From positions 87,501 to 151,500 of the forward strand of contig CAWZYM010000289.1 in assembly GCA_963966185.1 (NCBI GenBank): 64,000 nucleotides of DNA, read 5' to 3'. The translations under genes and the position numbers were made by a program. Below, one piece after another: positions 1 through 11,116 of the stretch. Origin of the DNA: Rhabditoides inermis (Eukaryota > Nematoda > Chromadorea > Rhabditida > Rhabditidae). Position 1 is the first letter of the stretch. Each line of letters opens with the position of its first letter. The notes beneath the pieces were generated by a model that saw only the letters and a program-made list of their open reading frames with translations, was not told the DNA's origin and made no database searches.

Positions 1-140
1 TGGGGCAGCTTGGGCGCGGCTCTCGCGCACTTCTCGCGCGCGGCTGCCCGGTGGCTGGCAGTGAAAAGGAGTGTGCGTCTCTCGCGCATCTCTCGAGCGC
101 ACGCGTGAGAGATGCGCGAGAGCGGCGCAGTGAAATCCGT
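1..140. other. CpG-rich segment with repeated CTCTCGCGCATCTCTC words
   Basis: The first 140 bases are rich in CG and contain ctctcgcgcatctctc and its near-inverse gagagatgcgcgagag. The same words recur at about 2310-2405 and, more weakly, near 18425-18475. No coding sense was found here. It could be a promoter-proximal block or part of a dispersed repeat. Confidence 0.3.
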
Positions 141-280
141 TTGTCTCGGATCAAATGACTTGTACATATTTCATAGTAATTCGTTTAATGAATGAGATAT
201 CTCGATATATACATCATCATGTTTCTGTGATGAACTGTTTCCTGTTTCTGTGAACTGTTTTCTGTGAACGTTACCTGATT

Positions 281-597
281 TATTATAGTGGGCCCGCAAA
301 TGAGTTCCACTCTTTTCACGAGAGACATTAGGGTGGTTAGACAACGATCAGAACCCTTTAGATGATGTTTTCAATTTGACAAAATTTTGCGTGGGTACCC
401 AAGATCGAACCCGCGGACCACTGCTTGCTAAGCGAGAGCGTAACCACTACGCCAGGCAGTCATGTAATAGAATCAGCGGAATAGAGATACGAACGGCAAC
501 GATATTCTGGTATGCATTTCGTTCAGTATACTGTATGTTCAAAGTCCACGATAATGTTTTCAACGAAAAATCCTGAGCTAAGTGCGAGCTTATTATA
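281..597 (-). mobile_element. tRNA-like short element with partial terminal inverted repeats, copy 1
   Basis: A 317-bp unit begins TATTATAGTGGGCCCGCAAA and ends GCGAGCTTATTATA, so its ends are imperfect inverted repeats and TATTATA lies on both sides. On the minus strand the middle (about 404-470) looks like a tRNA gene core: an A-box-like tggcgtagtggttacgc and a B-box-like gcgggttcgatct. No acceptor stem can be formed, so it is not a working tRNA. Other copies lie at 16586-16902 (same orientation), 17027-17334 (opposite orientation) and 26936-27473 (interrupted). It may be a tRNA-derived SINE or a MITE that captured a tRNA. Confidence 0.6.
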
Positions 598-1173
598 CTG
601 TCATACAGAATATGAGATAAGATCTGATAATATCAATATGAAAGTAATAATAATATGATCACATCTATTATCAATTGTTCTTTTGTTCGAAGTTTGGCGA
701 TCACTGTATCCTCTTACTCTGCATGTCTGCACCTCTCGTTGTCTGACTCTCTCTAACCGCACCCCGAGTCACCGTTGCACGCACGGCGCCGCTCTTATCT
801 TCGACGTATTCCGTAATTTTGTATTCCGTAATGAAATTCGTGAATAATCCGTGATGAAATTGCTTGTTAGTTGTTCACTGATCTGTTGTTGTTATGGTAC
901 GTGCAGGCGCAGTGTTCGTTCATCTCAAACATTCGGCTGCGTCTGGCTGTAGTTATGGTTATTTCCCATTTATATCCGTCTATTTTTTCACTGATCTGTT
1001 TTTTTTTTGTATTATCTTGTTTAGAAGTAGACATTATTATATCTTTTGGGCTCGCAGTTTTGGTTTCTGAAAATGAGGGAAAATCGTGTATCGTGTTCCG
1101 CGTGTTCCGTGTGTTCCGTGTTCCGGATTACTTTCTTATTGTATTATAAGAATATGCTGATATCTTAGCTCTC

Positions 1174-2110
1174 GGCAGATGTGCGCGACTCCGATCCGGC
1201 GTGTCTGTTTCGCCTCGATGTGGGCGACGGACTCGTCAAGGACTCGCTCTCTTACGGAGCCGACCTCCGACTCTTCTCTGTCGTTGCACACGATGCAACT
1301 CCACAGCAACACCTTTCATAGCCACTCCACAGCAACACCTTTCACCACAGGGGTGAGTGGGAAAGGATATGGCCACTACACGTGTGAGAATGTGACAAAA
1401 CAATATATTTCCAATTTTTTAAGGTCTGATTCTCGTTTTCAGATCGCGATAGGAGCGATGGGCAATGTGTTCATCTGAAAGGACATGGAGGTGAACCACA
1501 AGTTAGTTTTTCTATTGTTTTTTTTTTTGAATGAAACTAAGTATTTAGTAGTTGTTCACAATACATTTCAGGTGCGTAAAATATTCACAAAATATTTGAG
1601 GTGCCTCGCTCGGCGCGCCGTCTTCCCATGCTGGTGTGGTCGGTGCTGTTCGTCTCCCTGTTGCTGTCTGTTGTGTTGGTCAGAGGTGACTCGAAGGGAT
1701 CCGTGTCCTTCTGGAACGTCAACAACGGAAGGATCATCACGGTGAGTGTCTACGTCGACTGACGCAATGCTTGTGTACGTTTGTTGTTTTCAGACGGTGT
1801 TGTCTCACCTGGCGGACGTGCTCTCGTCGTGCCTTGGTCGCGACGGTAACCTGCTCGCTGCCGGAGTCTACCCCACTGCTGTCACCATTGCATAGACAGT
1901 ACGTGTCTATTGCTATTGTGTTGATGATGTTGTTTTCTTTTCAGTCGCCTATGCAGTAAGACGGTGCGTTCTCGGCAGGGTCTTGCTGGCGGTACGCGGG
2001 GCGGACTGCGTCGATCTGTGGACGGTCGGACCGCGTCCTATGGCCGAGGCCGGAGGCAAGATTATCTGCAATGTGCACACTCCCGCCAAGGCGCCCATCT
2101 GTAGGCCGAT
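1174..2110 (+). pseudogene. Exon fragments of an unrecognised gene, possibly degenerate
   Basis: After the acceptor ctcggcag an exon reads DVRDSDPACLFRLDVGDGL and continues to about 1310, then meets TAG. A 26-bp direct duplication at about 1291-1342 (ctccacagcaacacctttca, twice) carries this stop and shifts the frame. Further exon-like pieces follow. At 1630 an ATG opens a hydrophobic leader (MLVWSVLFVSLLLSVVLVRG) that runs to a GTGAGT donor at 1741. A frame resumes at 1793 and ends at a TAG near 1893. Another, after tcttttcag near 1945, includes AVRGADCVDLWTVGP. I do not recognise the family. The pieces may belong to one secreted or membrane protein or to two genes. The duplication-induced stop suggests a pseudogene or an annotation-breaking allele. 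Confidence 0.35.
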
Positions 2111-2609
2111 GGCGGCAATCACTTGTTGTTGTTCATTGATCAATCATCGCAATCAATCAATTGTTGCAATTACGCTTGACATTGTCGTTATTATTTGTCA
2201 ACCAAATAAATAATAAACGGTCTCTTATGTTGTTTGTCTAATGTAACATAAAAAGAAAGACGCAAAAGGTGAATTTAGCGAGCGATTTGAATGAACGAGC
2301 TTCATCAAGCACTCTCTCGCATGTGCCTCTCTCGCGCGCCTTACGAGCGTCCACTGCGCCGCTCTCGCGCATCTCTCACACGGGGCGTCTGAGAGGCGCG
2401 CCAGAGCCGCACTCAATCGGCGTGTAAGGCGCGCGGGCGCCGCAACGCCGTGTCACTGAAACATTTCGCTCCGTTTAGTTCAGTACTCCGTACAGTGCGA
2501 ACAGGTAAAGTTTCCATTCATTTATCGAGTTCAGCATTCACTGATAGTCGAGTACATAAGAAAAATATCCCTCTACTGTGGTTGTGTAAGTAGCTGTTGC
2601 CTCGTCTCT

Positions 2610-3064
2610 TCAGGCTGTATCTTCCTCTCCCTCCTCCTTCTCCCCTTCCTCCTGCTCCTCCTCCTCCAGTCCCATAGCGAGACCGTCGACCGAGTCACAC
2701 ACTTCGTTCATACCACAGTACCCGCCCACCGAGAACACTGTCTGTAAAAGAAAATATGTTTATACTTCAGAAGTGAAATGGATACCTCATGGACGGCACA
2801 CACAGCTCCGTTGGAGCGATAGGCGAGCGGGGCGGCCTCCGTCCACTCTCCATCCCTGTACACGTTGACAGTGTCGACAAAGGTCCAGTCGTTGTCGTCA
2901 GTCATCGCCCCTCCACACATCACGAGAGAGCGCCCGCAGACTGCCACGCGGAAGCCACTGATGAAACATTGCTAGCAGAAACACAGAAAACCCCACCAAG
3001 TCATGTTCACAGCCGCGTCCATGCGCCACTTGCCCGCGCGCAGATCATAGCATTCCATCTAAAC

Positions 3065-3107
<43 letters not shown>

Positions 3108-3413
3108 CTCCCCTCTGTACCTCGTTGTTGCCCCCGTTGCTGTCTCCTAGCACGAAGACCTGTCCATTGAGTGCAGCCAACTGCGGGCGAGTGCGAGCGA
3201 CGAGCATAGGAGGGAGACGGGACCAGTCGGCTGGAAGAGAGAGAGGGGAGAGAGAGAGAGAAGAGAGAGAGAGAGGGAACGAGAGAGAGAGAGAGAGTAC
3301 CTGTGCGCGTGTCCCACATCTCGGCAGTGTCGCTCTTCTGTGCGAGATTGGCGCTGCCAGCTGCGAACAGAGAGCTGTCCAGCGAAGTCGCACAGTCGCA
3401 CCTGAGATGTATC

Positions 3414-3491
<78 letters not shown>

Positions 3492-3780
3492 CTTTCCCCT
3501 CCTTCTCCTTCTCACTCTCTCACCTTCCATCGTTCATCATGGGTCCATCAGTCCACGCGTCGCTGCCAGCATCGTAGATGAGCACATTCCTACAGACCCG
3601 CGCTCTTCTTCACACTTTCTCTTTCTCCTGTACCTCAGATATCCTATTCCGCCGACAGCATACATCGAGTTGCCGAAGGCAGTGAGTCCGTGTGCGTGGA
3701 GAGAGTGCGGGAGAGCGCGCGCGGACAACCACGCGGCTAAAGCAAGGGTTATTGAAGGAATGAGAAGTAAGATAAAAAGA

Positions 3781-3839
<59 letters not shown>

Positions 3840-5077
3840 TTCACGCTGGGATGCGTTCGTGTCGATCATCTCCATGGATGAGAGTGTGTTGGTGCCGTCG
3901 TTTCCGCCTGCCGCATAGATTCGACCCTCCAGCGACGCCGCGCTGTGCCACCTCCTACAAGGGGTAGTCATGGTGGTCTTCCAAATACACACTACCTCTT
4001 GACGGTCATTCGAGGGAGGCTGGTCCATCGATGACCGCTCATCGACCAGGGAAGGCGGTAGGCAGAGTGGTAGGAGGGACGAGCGGACACAGAAGAGGAG
4101 CCCAGAACAGAGTCCTAGGTGTCTTCCAATGCAACACCTTCCGACGGAAAAAGGAGAGAGGAAGAGAGAGAAAAAAAAAGAGAGAGGGGTACCTTGACTG
4201 CGTTGCGGACCATCCGCCTGCACGCCGCGTCCTCGTCAATGAGTGGTTCCTCGGAGACAGTGTCCAGCAGGTACGCGTTTCTCATCAGGGAAAGGCGCAC
4301 CAATGACAGCAGCCTCAATCGGCGGTCAGAACTATGGAAAATCACGTATTAGCATTACTATACTAATGTATTAGAATTATGAGATACATACTCTCGCAAA
4401 GTACATCATGGAATATCGATCAAGCACACTTTTGAGTGCTACCTCGACAGATGCTGTTTCCTTGTCGTCGCATCGGAGCGAACCCAGCGGAGGATGGCGG
4501 AGTAAACAAACTCCTCGCGATGCACGGACAGGGAGTCGGCTGGAGAAGGGAGGGTGGAGAGGGAGAGAGAGAGAGAGACTCACCCGATATGAGCTGCACC
4601 ACCATGTCGACGGTGAGATCGAGAAACGCCGGAGTCTTGGACAGGCGACTGCAGGAGTACAGTACTCGCTTGTATCTACCGTATCCCTCACCGGAAGTTG
4701 TCGCGCGCATGTTTCCAGCCGGCCTCTGTGAGAGTGGTCAGAGAGTACTTGTCGCCCAAACACGCCATCTCCAAACAGTTCTCGACCGTGAGAGACGACG
4801 AGAGGAACCTGATAAGGTATACGGTACTTTAGCCGGATACGGTAGACTACAGTACCTGCCGCACTGCTCTTTGAGCTCATTCAAGTGGAAGTAGGAGGCC
4901 GCGTCGACGAGATCCCAGATCAAGTCCCCTCCTGGAAGGTAACTCACTCGCTCTCACTCTCTCTCACTCATTCTCTCTCTATCTCTTTCTCACTCTCTCT
5001 CTCTCTCACTATCTCCCTCTCTCTCTCACTCGCTCTCTTCCTCTCTCTCTCTTCCTCTCTCTCTTCCTCTCTCTCTC

Positions 5078-5131
<54 letters not shown>

Positions 5132-5699
5132 GTCGTCAACAGTCCAGTGTAGAAGAAGCTCACGATAGCGAGCAGCACCTCCCGACTCATCTGCAGTCAC
5201 ATTAAAATAACACCGATGCTGACCCAAGGACCTGTATGTGGACTCTGTTGGCAGTCGTTTCCTGCATCCCCGTCTGAGCATCGAACATCGCGTCAAAGTA
5301 CGGAGACGACACCGCCAGAACCGGCTTGTGGGCGGCAATCTCAAGGATACGGTAGGCTACATACAGTAAGACGTTCAATGTACAGTGCCTCCTGGTACTC
5401 TGTTCCGTCCGCGTCGGTCGGCACCAGATTCACATCGCACAGCTCGCCGCGCCTATGGCAAAAGGGGTTTAGACTATTTTTTTGACAATTTGAATTTTCG
5501 AAGTTAATATAATCAGAAACTGAACTTTTCTCACGTGACGCGCTCTGCGCTCTCTCGTTTCTAGTACACTCTCCGCTTCTCTGACCGACTAGGAGTGTGT
5601 GAGCACTCACTCTCTGAGATGTGCTAGTCGTTGCATGATGTTTGAGTGGCGGGCAGCGCGCGTCTCCTCGCTGGGCCACTCGAACGAGAAGGCAGACAT
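2610..5699 (-). CDS. BTB-BACK-kelch protein (KLHL type)
   Basis: KLHL proteins are usually substrate adaptors for Cullin-3 ubiquitin ligases; that role is inferred from the family. Reading from 5699 down, exons give MSAFSFEWPSEETRAARHSN, the BTB motif LCDVNLVPTDADGTE, AAHKPVLAVSSPYFDAMFDA, then FFYTG and LIWDLVDAASYFHLNELKEQ. The BACK region follows (CLEMACLGDKYSLTTLTEAG; FVYSAILRWV; LLSLVRLSLMRNAYLLDTVS). Kelch blades include RWHSAASLEGRIYAAGGNDG and SLVMCGGAMTDDNDWTFVDT. The protein ends in an acidic Glu-rich tail, with the TGA at 2610-2612. Introns are short or filled with (CT/GA)n. The BTB exon near 5382 seems to use a GC donor (GAG|GCACTG). One kelch exon near 3990-4130 could not be framed with certainty, so the model is approximate. 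The start at 5699 is the best conserved ATG, because it is shared with the broken copy at 24120. Confidence 0.8.
3060..5130. repeat. (CT)n/(GA)n microsatellites inside kelch-gene introns
   Basis: Long dinucleotide tracts lie at about 3066-3104, 3230-3297, 3417-3495, 3780-3840, 4555-4580 and 4940-5128, each within an intron. They create spurious Ser-Leu or Arg-Glu reading frames on both strands. Similar tracts occur in introns across the window (25165-25395, 28369-28412, 30780-31103, 32585-32695, 41060-41127, 43680-44015, 49640-49735, 49862-49908, 50620-50672, 54610-54750, 59215-59258). Confidence 0.9.
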
Positions 5700-5849
5700 G
5701 CGAGACTGGTCGGCGGATGGACACAGGCGGGGAATGAACGCATCGAAGACGACTGGGCGACGACGTCATCGCCGCACTTCGGCTCGCCTTCCGATGGACA
5801 CCAGCAAACAGGAAACTCTTTTTACTGTACGTAAAAAGTAAACTTTTTT

Positions 5850-6575
5850 GTGTTGGAACTCGCAGTAGCCGTTTATAGTGTATTTTACGGTGATCTTTCT
5901 GTAATTTACATAATTTTCATAATGTGCTACTTGATTCGAGATATATATTCTGTATTCTGAATTCTGATTTCTTGGTCTCTACCGTCCAAACCCCTGTAAG
6001 TAACCGGCTTAGTCAGCGTACCAGAAGAAGGATCAGAAGAACATTTACTTCACATATGCACACACTGATGTTCTGTTATCAGGGAAATGCTATGATATCT
6101 GCTAGCGTTTGTAGGTTGCTCACTCTTATCAGGGTACGACATCCCCACCCTTACAGTAAGATCTCGTCTCGAGATCCACGATTACAACAGTACAAGTAGT
6201 GCTAAACAACAATTTTATAATACTAAAACAGACACACTCAATTCAAATCAATATCACTTAGTGTCTAACCACTTCACTGTCAACTCAACAACAGAAAATC
6301 ACGGCGAAGCTTCTGGTTGAAAGGCGGGCAGTGCTGACTCTTCTTCTCTTCGGTCGCTGCTCCGGCGCCGGGAAGTCAAACCAAATTACCAAATTCAATG
6401 ATCTTATGATCTTATTAGAAAGGCGATATCAATATCAGCAGGTTATCGCAGTGGTCATAATTTAAAGCAACGGTATAGAGTATCATTAACGGGTATCAGC
6501 GCGGAAAATGGTCCGACAGCGCAACAGATAAGAAGATGCAATATCTCCAGCGGAATATTGATCAAAAGTCGTACC
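5850..6575. other. Upstream region of the kelch gene, no gene seen
   Basis: The stretch holds no exon that I can support. It has moderate AT content and no strong repeats, and it ends where the inverted-repeat element at 6580 begins. The kelch promoter probably lies in its left part, since that gene starts near 5699 on the minus strand. Confidence 0.4.
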
Positions 6576-6579
6576 TAAC

Positions 6580-7358
6580 GAGAGTGTCCTTAGAGCCACA
6601 CTCTCGGATCCGAACCAAATTGATAGGATACCTTAGTTAGGACCCCAGACATCGATTTCTGGTGTTACTTTTTCCTACGCGCAATATACGTTTCCAGTAC
6701 GAAAACGTACGGGGCTGGTTAGCTACCTCATTCCACCTCTGGCGGTCAAAGACCGAGTCGTTGTGGCCTAGTGGTTAGTGCATCAGTCTTTCAGACTAGA
6801 GACTGGGTTCGAGTCCGCTCACACGCTTTTTTATTTTGTCGTCATTTTCTGGACTTTGCGTTTTTAGTTGATGGAGAAAACACAGATTATGAATGTTCAC
6901 GCTTTGTTATAACAGTTTTCAAACTGAACGTTTCATCCAAAACAATATATCAAGTGTAAAGAAACACAGTATAGTTGAACGATATTGGAAACCAATAACA
7001 AAAATGTCCAAAATTGAACGTATTTGTAGTTACAAACGGGTCAAAGCACTTCGCAACAAAAAAAATTCAAGTCCAAGTCCAGAAAGTGCAGGCAAAACAA
7101 AAATCGTGTGCGCGGACTCAAACCCCAATCTCTTGCCTGACAGACTGAAGCCCTAACCACTATGCCACAACGACTCGGTTTTTGACCGCCAGAGGTGGAA
7201 TGAGGTAGCCAAAAAAACAGCCCTGTACGTTTTCGTACTGGAAACGTATATGGCGCGTAGGAAAAAGTAACACCAGAAATCGATGTCTGGGGTCTTAACT
7301 AAGGTATCCTATCTATTTGGTTCGGATCCGAGAGTGTGGCTCTAACGACACTCCTTAA
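6580..7358. mobile_element. Inverted-repeat element with a tRNA-like core in each arm
   Basis: The left arm (about 6580-6830) and right arm (about 7090-7358) are inverted copies. Shared pieces are agagccacactctcggatcc, gacatcgatttctggtgtta, and gtttccagtacgaaaacgta (right arm differs slightly), followed by tgaggtagc/gctacctca next to cacctctggcggtcaaa. Each arm also has a tRNA-like core facing inward. On the left, tggcctagtggttag is followed by gggttcgagtccg. On the right, the reverse complement gives tggcatagtggttag and gggtttgagtccg. The 260-bp centre is AT-rich and seems non-coding. It may be an inverted dimer of one tRNA-derived repeat or a foldback transposon. Confidence 0.65.
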
Positions 7359-7599
7359 GTCGAACAATGAAATCAGTTTAAAAAATTGAGCCATGACTAT
7401 AGTAGTAGAGCTGGCGGGTCAACAAAAAACGGGGCGTGGTAGATCGTAGATAAGTCCGTTCATTTCGTTTCAACTCAGCTCAACATTTCGACAGAAACAT
7501 TATGTATATGTTGTCCAGTAGTTCTACAGTACACTAAACCGTTGGACAGCAAAAATTTCATCTCACTTTTACAGTTCCTATTAGCACAGCTGTAACCAC

Positions 7600-7680
7600 A
7601 CCTAGATAGCGTAGTGGTAACGCTCTCATCGTGCAAGAATATGTTCGCGAGTTCAATTCCCACTGGTCCCGCAAAGTTTT
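7600..7680 (+). repeat. tRNA-like sequence (SINE-like relic)
   Basis: An A-box-like tagcgtagtggtaacgctc and a B-box-like gagttcaattccc lie about 40 bases apart, as in a tRNA gene. The arms do not pair into a full cloverleaf. It resembles the tRNA-like core of the element at 281-597 and is probably a retroposed or transposon-borne relic. Confidence 0.4.
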
Positions 7681-8339
7681 ATCAAATTACAATAGTCCGG
7701 ACTAGGTAGACCACGCTGGGATCAAGACTGCAGTCGACTTTTCCTGTTTTATGAAAGATCAAAGTACATACTTCTCTGGTCATCATCGACTGTACAATTC
7801 ATACAATTCATCGATCACTATGGTAGATTACACCCACTTCTTTCTGTTGTCTCTGTGTTGTAGTAGGACTGAAACAGCAAGTCGACAGGAAAGTCGAGGG
7901 CCTAGGAGTACGGTAGTCATATAGAAGGTATACGGTATAATGCACTCACAAACGAAGTGCTGACAAGATTAGGCTTGCCGGGTATGTTTAGGGGAGGAAG
8001 GGGAGCGAGGGAGGAGGGACGAAGGAGAAGGAGGAGGAGAAGGAGATGGAGATGAAGTAAGAGGAGAGAGCGCATCGAAGCACGGTCGGTGAAGGACGAT
8101 GGTACAAAGAAAATGACGCGCAAACTATTTATAACTTGTATTACACCCTTCATTGCAAAAACATATCAAATAAAGAATGTTGACGCTGACGAGGAGAAGA
8201 TGAGAGAAGGCATCGCGCGACTGCATAGTGAACACTCTGAAGAGAAGAAGGTCTTTTGCTTTCGATGAGGAAGGACCTCCCCTCTGGCAGCGGTGATCAA
8301 AGTGAGGCATCGCAGATCGCAGGACGGCCTATAACGGGA

Positions 8340-8520
8340 ATCAAATCAAATCAAATCAAATGCTTATCCAGTATCGCTTATTCATGTACATATTGCAAGC
8401 ATGAGAGATGGTCTGGTTAGCGCTGGGAAAACTCGTATACGATGTGTTGTACGATGTGTGGAGTCATAACGTATACAAACGTATACGATGTGTACAATGT
8501 GTATACGATGTGTGGGAAGG
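8340..8520. repeat. Short tandem repeats AATCA and GTATACGATGTG
   Basis: Four copies of aatca lie near 8339-8358. The words gtatacgatgtg/tgtacgatgtg then recur five times between 8430 and 8515. No gene is supported. Confidence 0.5.
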
Positions 8521-8588
8521 TGTTTCACCTCGCATCGGAGTGCGAGCGTTCTGTCAAGTGAGTTGAACGACCCAGACAAAGTCGGGGC

Positions 8589-8942
8589 ATGCAATCTCGC
8601 GGTGAGGGTAGCAGTCAGGCTACGTCTGTTGGCTTGAACGCGTATTCCTTCTTCCCCAGCTTTTTCTTTCTTTTCGGCACCATTCGCTCACCACATCTTG
8701 GAAACGAACACTGGATTGAACAATTGACCGCAGAGATCTTCGATCAGATGTTCGTTAATGAGCCCGTTGATCGGAAGAGGGCAATTCTCTGCGTCTGGTA
8801 TCAAGCGATCGAAGCAATCAATCCGCTTAGGTCCCAAACCATGCCGCTTATCTTTGCCTTATCGCAGTTATTACATAGCAGTGAACTGAACGAAGTGATT
8901 CATTTCTCGTATACACCAATGTGGCGTGATTGTTTCGTCTAG
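8589..8942 (+). CDS. Possible unrecognised exon or small protein
   Basis: An open frame of 117 codons contains a protein-like stretch: HLGNEHWIEQLTAEIFDQMF, then RAILCVWYQAIEAINPLRSQ, then IFALSQLLHSSELNEVIHFS. The composition is balanced, not low complexity, and looks helical. I do not recognise the family. The first 40 codons are poorer and may not belong. It stands alone among repeats, so it could be a single exon, a relic or chance. Confidence 0.25.
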   Translation: MQSRGEGSSQATSVGLNAYSFFPSFFFLFGTIRSPHLGNEHWIEQLTAEIFDQMFVNEPVDRKRAILCVWYQAIEAINPLRSQTMPLIFALSQLLHSSELNEVIHFSYTPMWRDCFV

Positions 8943-9879
8943 CCTCAACGAAATTGAAGTATTGCATCACACTTGCCTCTTCCTTTCTAGCGTGTGTACT
9001 GATCGCAGTCTGCTGCTCCCTCTCTGTCCTGACAAGTTGTTTTCGTCACCCCCATTTCTGCTCATTTATTCACCAATATCGAAACATTTTATTGTACATT
9101 ATTTCCCCCAATCCCGAAAACTATTTACGAACACTTCCCATCAACTTCATCTCTGATGAGACTCAGGGTTGATGGAAAGCTCAAGTGGTAAGATGCTAGG
9201 AGTCGAAAACACTTGATCCGAATCCGCGTTTAAAAAAAAAAATTATGATCACTCTATTGCGTGTTTTTTTCCGCAACGATATCACATTGTACCAAGAAGC
9301 TATATCTAACTATAGACTCAAAAGCTGACTCCGTGCACTCTCCGTAAACGCACACTCTCTCATCTTTCTCTTGTGAAGTGCGACTGATGTGTTTTGAAGC
9401 TAATAAGAATCGAGTTCAATAAATAGGCATCAGGCAGAATAGAGAAGAAGAAAAGTAATAAAAACAAAGAGATTCCAAAATGGGAAACGTTACTACAAGT
9501 CTACTCACACGTCGCGAAGATAGATACTAACTAGTATGTACTCTACTCTCTGGCTAGACAGTCAACAGTCAACAAGACAACAAACAGATTGCAAACATTG
9601 CGAGAGGCTGCTTGGAAAAGGGATCCTTTTGTGGAGCATGTTAAATTGATTTACTGCCGATATCAACAATTAAACTACGGAGATGACACACAAAATATAA
9701 AATCAATGAAAGCCTGCGTGATGTATCAGTCGGTGATTCCTTATTATCGGGATCCGACGTGACGAGGTGATGTGTTTCGAGTTGCTGCTCTTGAGTTGTC
9801 TTTTCAAAGGCCGGCATAGTGAGTACAAAGTGTAGTGTGTTTCGTAGTGTAGTGATCTCGGTAAAATCCGCGTTAGTAA

Positions 9880-10030
9880 AATTTTAGAGTTCCGTTACTA
9901 AAAAAATAGCTAAAATTTTAGTAACGAAATTTCAGACTTTTTACTAAAATTTTAGTGTTTTCTACTAAAATTTTATTGTTTTCTACTAAAATTGTAGCGT
10001 TTGTCGACTAGAATTTTAGTACTTTTAGAA
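9880..10030. repeat. Clustered TAAAATTTTA-type palindromic words
   Basis: At least six copies of (act)aaaattttagt lie between 9880 and 10020. A related cluster of tagtaaaattgtag/tttagtaaa words lies at 12795-12930. Between the two clusters are GC-rich inverted repeats and a possible gene end. The two clusters could be the ends of one large element, but direct terminal matching was not clear. Confidence 0.45.
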
Positions 10031-10251
10031 ATAAAAATAGGCTCAGCACCGGGTACGATTGTCGATTAAACACTTCATTCTTGCAGATAATGATGCTAAT
10101 ACCACGTATATTCAAATTCAAACACAAACACATTTGCTTGGTACAATATTTATTACTTGGCATAATGACAGCGTTAATGAAATAGTGGGAAGAATCTGTG
10201 TATGTTGGCAGTCTTCTAGCTTGTCTTGATTCTTGATGACGGATCCTTTTG

Positions 10252-10475
10252 CTGCACAGTCACGGCCCGGATAGTTGCACAGCGCGCCCACAGAGAGAGC
10301 AGCGCTCGCGCAGGCCGCGCCGCGAGTGAATGGGCGCGTAGCGATTTTAGTCGAGGAATTATCGCGCTCTATCTCTTGCTGGTGATTCGCAGAGGAGGAC
10401 GCGTCGCGTGCTTGCGGAGCGGTCTGCGCGAGCGCGGCTGTCGACTGTGCAACTATCCGGGCCGTGACAGTGTGT
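10252..10475. repeat. 30-bp inverted repeat around a CpG-rich loop
   Basis: The sequence tcacggcccggatagttgca at about 10259 is repeated in inverse as tgcaactatccgggccgtga at about 10448. The roughly 165-bp spacer is rich in gcgcg. It would form a stable hairpin. No coding frame is convincing. Confidence 0.6.
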
Positions 10476-11116
10476 GTTTATTGTTGCCGGCGTCGAATCG
10501 CTTTCTTCCCTCGCATCATTCTCTTCTTCCACACTCACATGGCTCACGACGCGTAGGCACACTGAAAACGTACAGTTACACAGTGAGATTGAATACGAAT
10601 ACGAAGTACACGTAGTGGAAATGAGAAGGACGAAACAAGAGTTAAAGGAACAGTGGCGCATTAGTTTTGACTTTGGATCATAACTTGACCCATTGGAAAG
10701 CAAAACAAACAAAAAAATAACGATTCAAAGCTGTTACCGCGTTACCACACCAATTACCACAAACCGTTCCGTTACCACAGAAAATTGGGCGTTCAAATTC
10801 GCGCCACACGGTCTCGATCGCGGTGCACGTGCGCCGGCCCGCATATCAGCTGTTTTGATGTATTTTTTTTTGTTTTTGTTTTGTGTGATTATTGATTATC
10901 AAGTTATTACTTTGTAAAATAGTTCAAACAATTGATTACGTGGCCCTGAACTTGTCCGAATGTGTTGGTGTTATGTTGTTCCAGCAAATGTTACACCGTT
11001 TTCATTCATGATGTATTTCTTTCATTTCATGCTAATGTTCCGTTCGTTGTTGTTTCGATTACTCGTTTATTCATAAGTGTTTTTTTCACTTTTGTGTTAT
11101 TACCATTTGACTTCAG

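Noticed and set aside
6756..6830. A working tRNA-Glu gene
   Set aside because: A and B boxes are present, but the acceptor stem does not pair and the anticodon stem is poor. A second copy sits in the inverted arm, so it is a repeat.
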